Origin: Eretmocerus hayati
Taxonomy: Eukaryota; Arthropoda; Insecta; Hymenoptera; Aphelinidae
Direction of reading: 5' to 3'
Length of the DNA: 64,000 nt
Assembly: GCA_029851415.1 (NCBI GenBank)
Contig: CM056744.1
Span: 12,841,268-12,905,267 of the forward strand
Of the stretch, positions 58,798-64,000 are shown piece after piece. The translations under genes and the position numbers were made by a program. Position 1 is the first letter of the stretch; each line of letters starts with the position of its first letter. The notes beneath the pieces are model-generated. The model was given only the letters and a program-made list of their open reading frames with translations. It made no database searches and was not told the origin of the DNA.

Positions 58798-59469
58798 TGA
58801 GTAGTTCCGTGGAAACTTTTGAATAATACGCACCTACTTGTACGAACTCTCAAAATGCTTGGGGAAAAAATCGTGTAGGCCATTTTCGATGTATTTTTCG
58901 GTGCTCATTATTGCGTAATCGTTAACTTTCCGATCCAGGATTGCCCAAAATGATAATCATCGACCTCAAAAATGGGCCTTTCCCGATCAACTTTTTCTTG
59001 GAGTAAATCGTCAGGCGCAACTATTTCATGTCCCTACGTCTTGGAAGAGTTGATTCTTACACTTTCGCGAGTACTTTTTCGCGAAAATCCACTTTTGCTA
59101 AGTTTTTGGGTCAGTTCCGTGCCCCAATGGCGCGACCCTTGAACGGGAGACTTATACAGGGGTCCAAGTCAGCTTGAATTAAAGTTTTCTGATAGCTAAA
59201 TGGAAATCACAAAAACTCAAGACTGTAGCTCAAACCGTTTGGCCCTGGGATCAATCATGGTGCTAAATGTCAGATTCCGTGCCCGCTATCATATTACCTG
59301 TGCTATTCCTATGGTACCGAGGAGTGGAAAAATTCATATTTGTATGCGAGATAATTCTTACTTATATATCTCGAAAAGTAAAAAAATTCATGTTAGAAAC
59401 CTGGAAAGTCAAAATTGAGGCTGGCACATTTTCGGCTACCAAGTATCAAAGTTTCAACGGAACTACTCA
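58798..59469. mobile_element. TIR element, family shared with 1228-2198 (shorter copy)
   Basis: It begins TGAGTAGTTCCGTGGAAACT and ends AGTTTCAACGGAACTACTCA. The interior is collinear with 1228-2198 but about 300 bp shorter. No transposase is present. The termini agree between copies while the flanks differ, which fixes the element boundaries. Confidence 0.75.
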
Positions 59470-59849
59470 CATGTATACGTAGTCCCATATTGTGTGTCGT
59501 GGATTCTGATCACTAATAAGGAATAGATTCAGAGGTACTAAAACCAATACATTATCTCTGAAGAATGTAATGGTATTTTTAAATCAGTCGGAGATATTGA
59601 TTTTAATCAATATTGCAACAAATCGAATTCAGAGAAAAAGCTGAAAAAGCTCTGCGAAGATCCACCTATGAAATTTTTGATGAGGGTGAATTAGACACAG
59701 GGTCAGTTCAGAAACATTCACTTTATAATGAATTAATTAAATCGAAACTGCTCATTGAGCAACAAGGTTGAAAAGTGCGTTTTCCGTACAGATTGCCGTG
59801 ACCAGTCTGGGTAAGTAACTTTTTCGCTTGAGTTGATATGTTGAGTTGC

Positions 59850-61210
59850 GGAAATAGTACATTTCGATACGTGGGTGGAAAAATAGATTCCACACCCGTG
59901 TATCGCACAGTTTATCGCACGAGTGTAAAACCTAGTTTACGCATCCTCGGGTTAGTTCCGATCTTCACCTACGGTTCAGGCCGGAAACCCATCGCTCGGA
60001 CGCGAAAAAAGTTTTTCCACCCTCGTATCGAAATGCACTATATATTTTGATACGAGGGTGGGAAGTTTAGTTTAGCTTTTCGAGTAATTGTTCTTGGCCC
60101 GAGCCTTGGCGAGGCTCAAAATTATCACGAGTAGAGCAAAATACTTCACGCCTAAGTATCAAAATATATCTTTCACACACTGTGCGAGAATAGTACATTT
60201 CGATACAAGGATGGAAAAACTTTTTTTCATTACTCTAACCTAAAAATGCCGGGTTTAAATAGGATTTTAGGGTTCTCGTAATGAAAAAATATATCCGCAC
60301 CTCGCTTGCAAGCCCATTTTGGGCACTAAAGGACATGTCTGTCCTAGTGCCCAAAATGGACTACCACGCTCAGTACGGAAATATACTATTTCGCGTCTGA
60401 TTGTTGGGTTTCCGGACTGAGCCGTGGGTGAAAAACGAAATCAACACGAAATGTACTATTTGGACACGCTGTGCGGAAGAGTGTCTTTTCCGTACTAATT
60501 TTCCACTTTCTTGCACAGTTTGTCGAAAAACACAGTTCGATACACGGATGTATGCCTATTTTTCCACCCTTGTATCAAAATGTACCATTTCGCACGACTG
60601 GGCATCTGAAAAATGAGATCTGCCGCGCGTATAATATAAAGCACGTGGCGTGTGCCTTACGCATGGTCGTGCAAAATATCAGATTTCGATACAAGAGCGG
60701 GGGTGTTGGTTTACGAGCCCCGAGCGATGTTTTTCCGTCCCGAGCCTTGGCGAGGGTCGGAATCATCGCGCGGAAGCGGAAATCACCCCGCCCGATTGTC
60801 GAATACTATTTTTTCATCGTCGGCGCGGGAAAGAAAATAAAAAAAACCGCTCTTTCCCGTACAGACGATGAAAAAAGTACATTTTGATCGTCTGTGCGCA
60901 AATGAGTCATTTGCACACTGTTTTTCACTTTTCATTTGCTCACAAAAGATCAAAAAAAATAGTATGATACTCGGGCGCAATGGTTTTCGCTTTCTCGTGA
61001 CTATTCTCGTCTGCGGCTCGGGCCTAAAAAAAGTCACTCGAAGTGCGAAAACCATCGTTTGCGCCCATGTATCATAATATACTATTTTTATACACTGTGC
61101 GTAAATGTGTATTCTACGCACGGTTTGACGACTTTTACTCACAGTTTATTAAAAAGTTTAGTTGGATACAAGGGAGTGAAACCGATTATTCGCTCTTGTA
61201 TTAAAATTTA
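59850..61210. repeat. 'TTTCGATACAAGGGTG' repeat cluster, main block
   Basis: At least eight copies of a GTACATTTCGATACRNGGGTG-like motif occur in both orientations (about 59866, 60024, 60044, 60196, 60569, 60676 and others). They are interleaved with CACTGTGCGNGAA motifs and with CTCGGGCC / CCGAGCCTTGGCGAGG blocks. The two related loci are 32670-33010 and 6905-7010. Frames here are by-products of the repeats. Confidence 0.65.
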
Positions 61211-62699
61211 CTGCTAAAATGCCTCACAGGATACCAAATTTTTTAAATATAGAATCCAGTATCAAACTAATACTTAGATTATAAATGATCGAAATTATCA
61301 CGTGCCTTTCTTGAAAAAATTCTCACGCTCAAAAAACCCTGTTACTCTCAGAGTATACCTCATCCTAGCAAAATATTATTCACATCCAATTCCCATACAA
61401 ATCTCGGATGTTGCGCACAAAACTAAGACAGGAACCAACCCTTGTACACAATAATGGTCCGCAAAGCAAGAGCTCGTTGACAATTGCTCAAAACCCTCGC
61501 GTCTCGTCTCGTCGTCGTCGTCGTCGCGGGAAAACATTAATCTAGCCCATGTTTTGTTATAATACGCATGTATCTGCGGGGCTCCATACTGCTTGCGCAT
61601 ATAATGAAACTCTGTTATTGCCATCTCTTGACTTGAAATACAAATACATAAATACTCACAGATTCATGACATTGTTACACTGAATATTGTGTAGATAGAT
61701 GTCATCGTTGGCGGAGAAATCAACTTGCCGTGGATGAGGCTAGATTAAAATTTACCCGTCGCGAACGCGCGAGGGAAAAACAATTACATCTCTACGGATT
61801 ATTATTGGGTTGAGGCGCCTTGCTTCGCCTTATACATATCTATAGATATTTTATACGTGCCTACAATTAGAATACAAATAGTTGAATTTTTTCCCAGTTT
61901 GAATAATTTGAGACTGGATGCGATTCGCGAGGTTTTAATTAATACCCGGTGTAGTAACATTGAGAAGGGAGCCGATATAGGCTTGGCTGGATACGTTTTA
62001 GAAGTACTGGGGGCTGAGAGAGACTCCATTTCGAATTGGATCGGAGCTGATCAATCGCTATATGGTTGTTGCTGTAGCATAAGTTCATACACTTTCCAAA
62101 ATAGCGACCTCCAGATGCGAAATGAAGGTTGGCATTCCTATCCACTATGTCGACATGAAAATTTGGTGATAGGATTCGTCGGATAGGAAATCGTTCTTGA
62201 AATTTTGATGTTCTCCGTTGTGGTTTTTGAAGGTCAAAAAATTCCTTCATAAAGGTAAAAATGGTATGTACAGATTACCATTTTGTTATTCCGAAAAAAT
62301 CCGAAAGGAACCATTTATGCCACATTTTATGTACCCAGAGCCACCCAGATTAGTTAAATTTTTTCAAAAAAATATAGAAAAATAAAAGTATTCCAAAATA
62401 AAATGCTTATTTATAATGAACCCCGAATTTTCCAACGTTTGTAGAACTGTGAGCTATTGAATCGAAAGTTTTGGGCAATGTTTTTGCTTGCTCTCACAAT
62501 CCCATTAAAAAACGAGCAATTTTTACACCCCCAAAGAAAATAGAAGTCTAAATTTCTGTGGAAGGCACACAGTAATTGAGCTCATTCTCTTCATCATTGT
62601 CTTACCTATGTGAAACTTCTTGCAAATTAGGCAAATTTAGTTTCTCACCCGCCCACTTACGGAATTGAAAATTTTCAAGAAATAAGAACAAAAAATTTG
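61211..62699. other. Non-coding; one (CGT)n run and unrecognised frames
   Basis: A CGTCGTCGTCGTCGTCG run lies at about 61510-61526 inside an 82-codon minus-strand frame (61624-61376). A 109-codon plus frame lies at 61857-62186. Neither is recognised and neither has splice partners that I could support. Confidence 0.35.
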
Positions 62700-64000
62700 A
62701 ATAATTAATGAATTTCTGTAATGTTTTCAACGGGACAATTCAAAATTCACATCCTAATACTCGGTCCAGAAGTTTTATCGGAGAAAGAATCGATCCCATG
62801 AACTCAAGAGGGCTTCCAAACCAGCAAGTATACGGATGATTGAGATAAAAATTCTCGCGATGCTCAGAAAGGCTCCTAAAACTCCAAATACTCGGATAGT
62901 CAGGTCAAAAATCGTATTGTCGGGTGAGGAACATATTCCGAAATCCGGGAAAGCCTCCAGACTGACGAATACACAAATGCTCAAATTAAGAGCACTGTCA
63001 AACAATCAGTCCGAAAGGTGAAGCAAAATATCAAACCAGCAAGTAAATGGTTGCTTGGCCGAAAATCCTACCAGGACGAGAATCGATCCGAAAACACAAG
63101 GAACCTAACCAATCCACGAATGCCCGGATGCTCGAACTGGTGAATTTTTTTTGGAAGGACAATCAATCCCCAATTCCGTGAAGATGAATAAATCTACAAA
63201 CAGCCGGTCACTCAAACCAGTCGAAGAAGGATAATTGACCTCTGACCTAAAACGGCGATCGGATCTACTGATATCTGGTGGCTCACTCCAAAAATCCTGT
63301 CGTATAAAAAGATTGAGTCATTTCCTCTACCGAGGAATCACATGAAACAGACAAATCCTTGGATGTTAGAAATAAGAATTCTGTTATGAAAAAGATCTTT
63401 CAAAACCAAAGGAGTCAACTAAACTCACTAACTACCGGACACTCAAACCAAAATTTTGTCGGCAGAAAGCAATCCCAAAACCTGAGAGGAGGCAATCAAA
63501 TTCGATTGTATATCCCTTTTTTTTCTTTATCAAGCCATATCAACTCTATTCAGAGCTATTCAGCTAGGCCTGGTAGTATATCACGATGCTTGCCTCAGAA
63601 ACTCTGTAGAGAAAAAAAATTCCAAAATCTAGACAGGCAGTCAGCTTAGATCAGGAATTCGGTCGGGAAAAAGTAGTTCTAGAATAATGACGAAGTAATC
63701 AAACCCACGCGGTCGCTAGAACCAATAGTTCTATGGGAAATAATGAATAGATTCCCGAAATTCGGGTATGCAATGAAAGCGACATTCTTCCCTGGCAGAA
63801 TTTCAATTCAAACATCGGAATATTTGCGGATTTGATCGCCTTCCCGAGATTTGGGATTGATTTCTCTTCCTGATAGAATTTTTGCTTCAAGTATACGGCA
63901 ATTGGCGGGTCTGACTGCAGCCTAGATTAGTAATTAATTCTTTTTCCTAACAAAACTTTTGGTTGAGCATCCGACCATTCGTGGATTTGGTCACATTCCC
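62700..64000. repeat. Minisatellite of ~80-bp units running off the window
   Basis: Units carry AATACNCGGATGNTCAANT, AAAATYNTGTCGG and GAATCGATCCC-type words at intervals near 80 bp (for example about 62887 and 62968). From about 63700 to the window end the same words appear in reverse complement (CGACCATTCGTGGATTTG at the edge), so orientation flips here too. Units are strongly diverged. Translations in either strand show the repeat, not genes. Confidence 0.65.

Noticed and set aside
61802..62250. Overlapping frames of 75, 103 and 109 codons
   Set aside because: They occur on both strands over the same bases with no recognised domain or splice evidence. Most likely chance.

Overview
This is AT-rich eukaryotic nuclear DNA, most likely from an arthropod and probably an insect. 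The evidence is spliced genes with GT-AG introns, a paired-like homeobox gene split at the class-typical intron, tRNA-like SINE heads, and many DNA-transposon relics and foldback repeats. Nothing in it is bacterial in organisation, and I cannot name the species. The window is gene-poor: only two gene models hold up when read codon by codon and splice site by splice site.

Gene 1 (minus strand, 27910 down to 17822) is a complete four-exon PRD-class, Q50 homeobox gene encoding 328 residues. The homeodomain is assembled from exons 1 to 3, with an intron between homeodomain positions 46 and 47. The flanking sequence suggests the Prop-like (Drosophila CG32532-type) group. The tail is rich in P, Q, G, S and H and ends in a PLDVS motif that could bind CtBP. 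Its introns (2.3, 2.6 and 4.2 kb) hold a tRNA-derived SINE head and a 0.7-kb palindromic element.

Gene 2 (minus strand, 57103 down to 56377) is a compact three-exon gene for a 192-residue secreted helical protein that I do not recognise. It has tiny phase-0 introns of 76 and 72 bp and a polyadenylation signal about 50 bases after the stop.

The rest is repeats. Left flank (1-13.7 kb): two families of terminal-inverted-repeat elements, a perfect 61-bp hairpin, adjacent palindromic elements at 9.5-10.0 kb, and a large foldback at 11.3-13.7 kb whose right arm was split by a Tigger/pogo-like transposon carrying a dead transposase. Middle (28-43 kb): a TTAA-flanked element, clusters of a GCGTAAAG motif around a GC-rich run of three hairpins, CT and TA microsatellites, a 25-bp minisatellite, and a 2.5-kb palindrome with two 989-bp arms. 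Right (44-64 kb): an array of about 80-bp units whose orientation flips, with a Harbinger-like MITE inside it; further MITEs; a strand-asymmetric G-rich minisatellite; a cluster of 'TTTCGATACAAGGGTG' motifs; and another array of about 80-bp units running to the window edge. Inverted-repeat architecture is the dominant theme outside the two genes. I found no CRISPR array, operon or rRNA gene, and no convincing functional tRNA gene.
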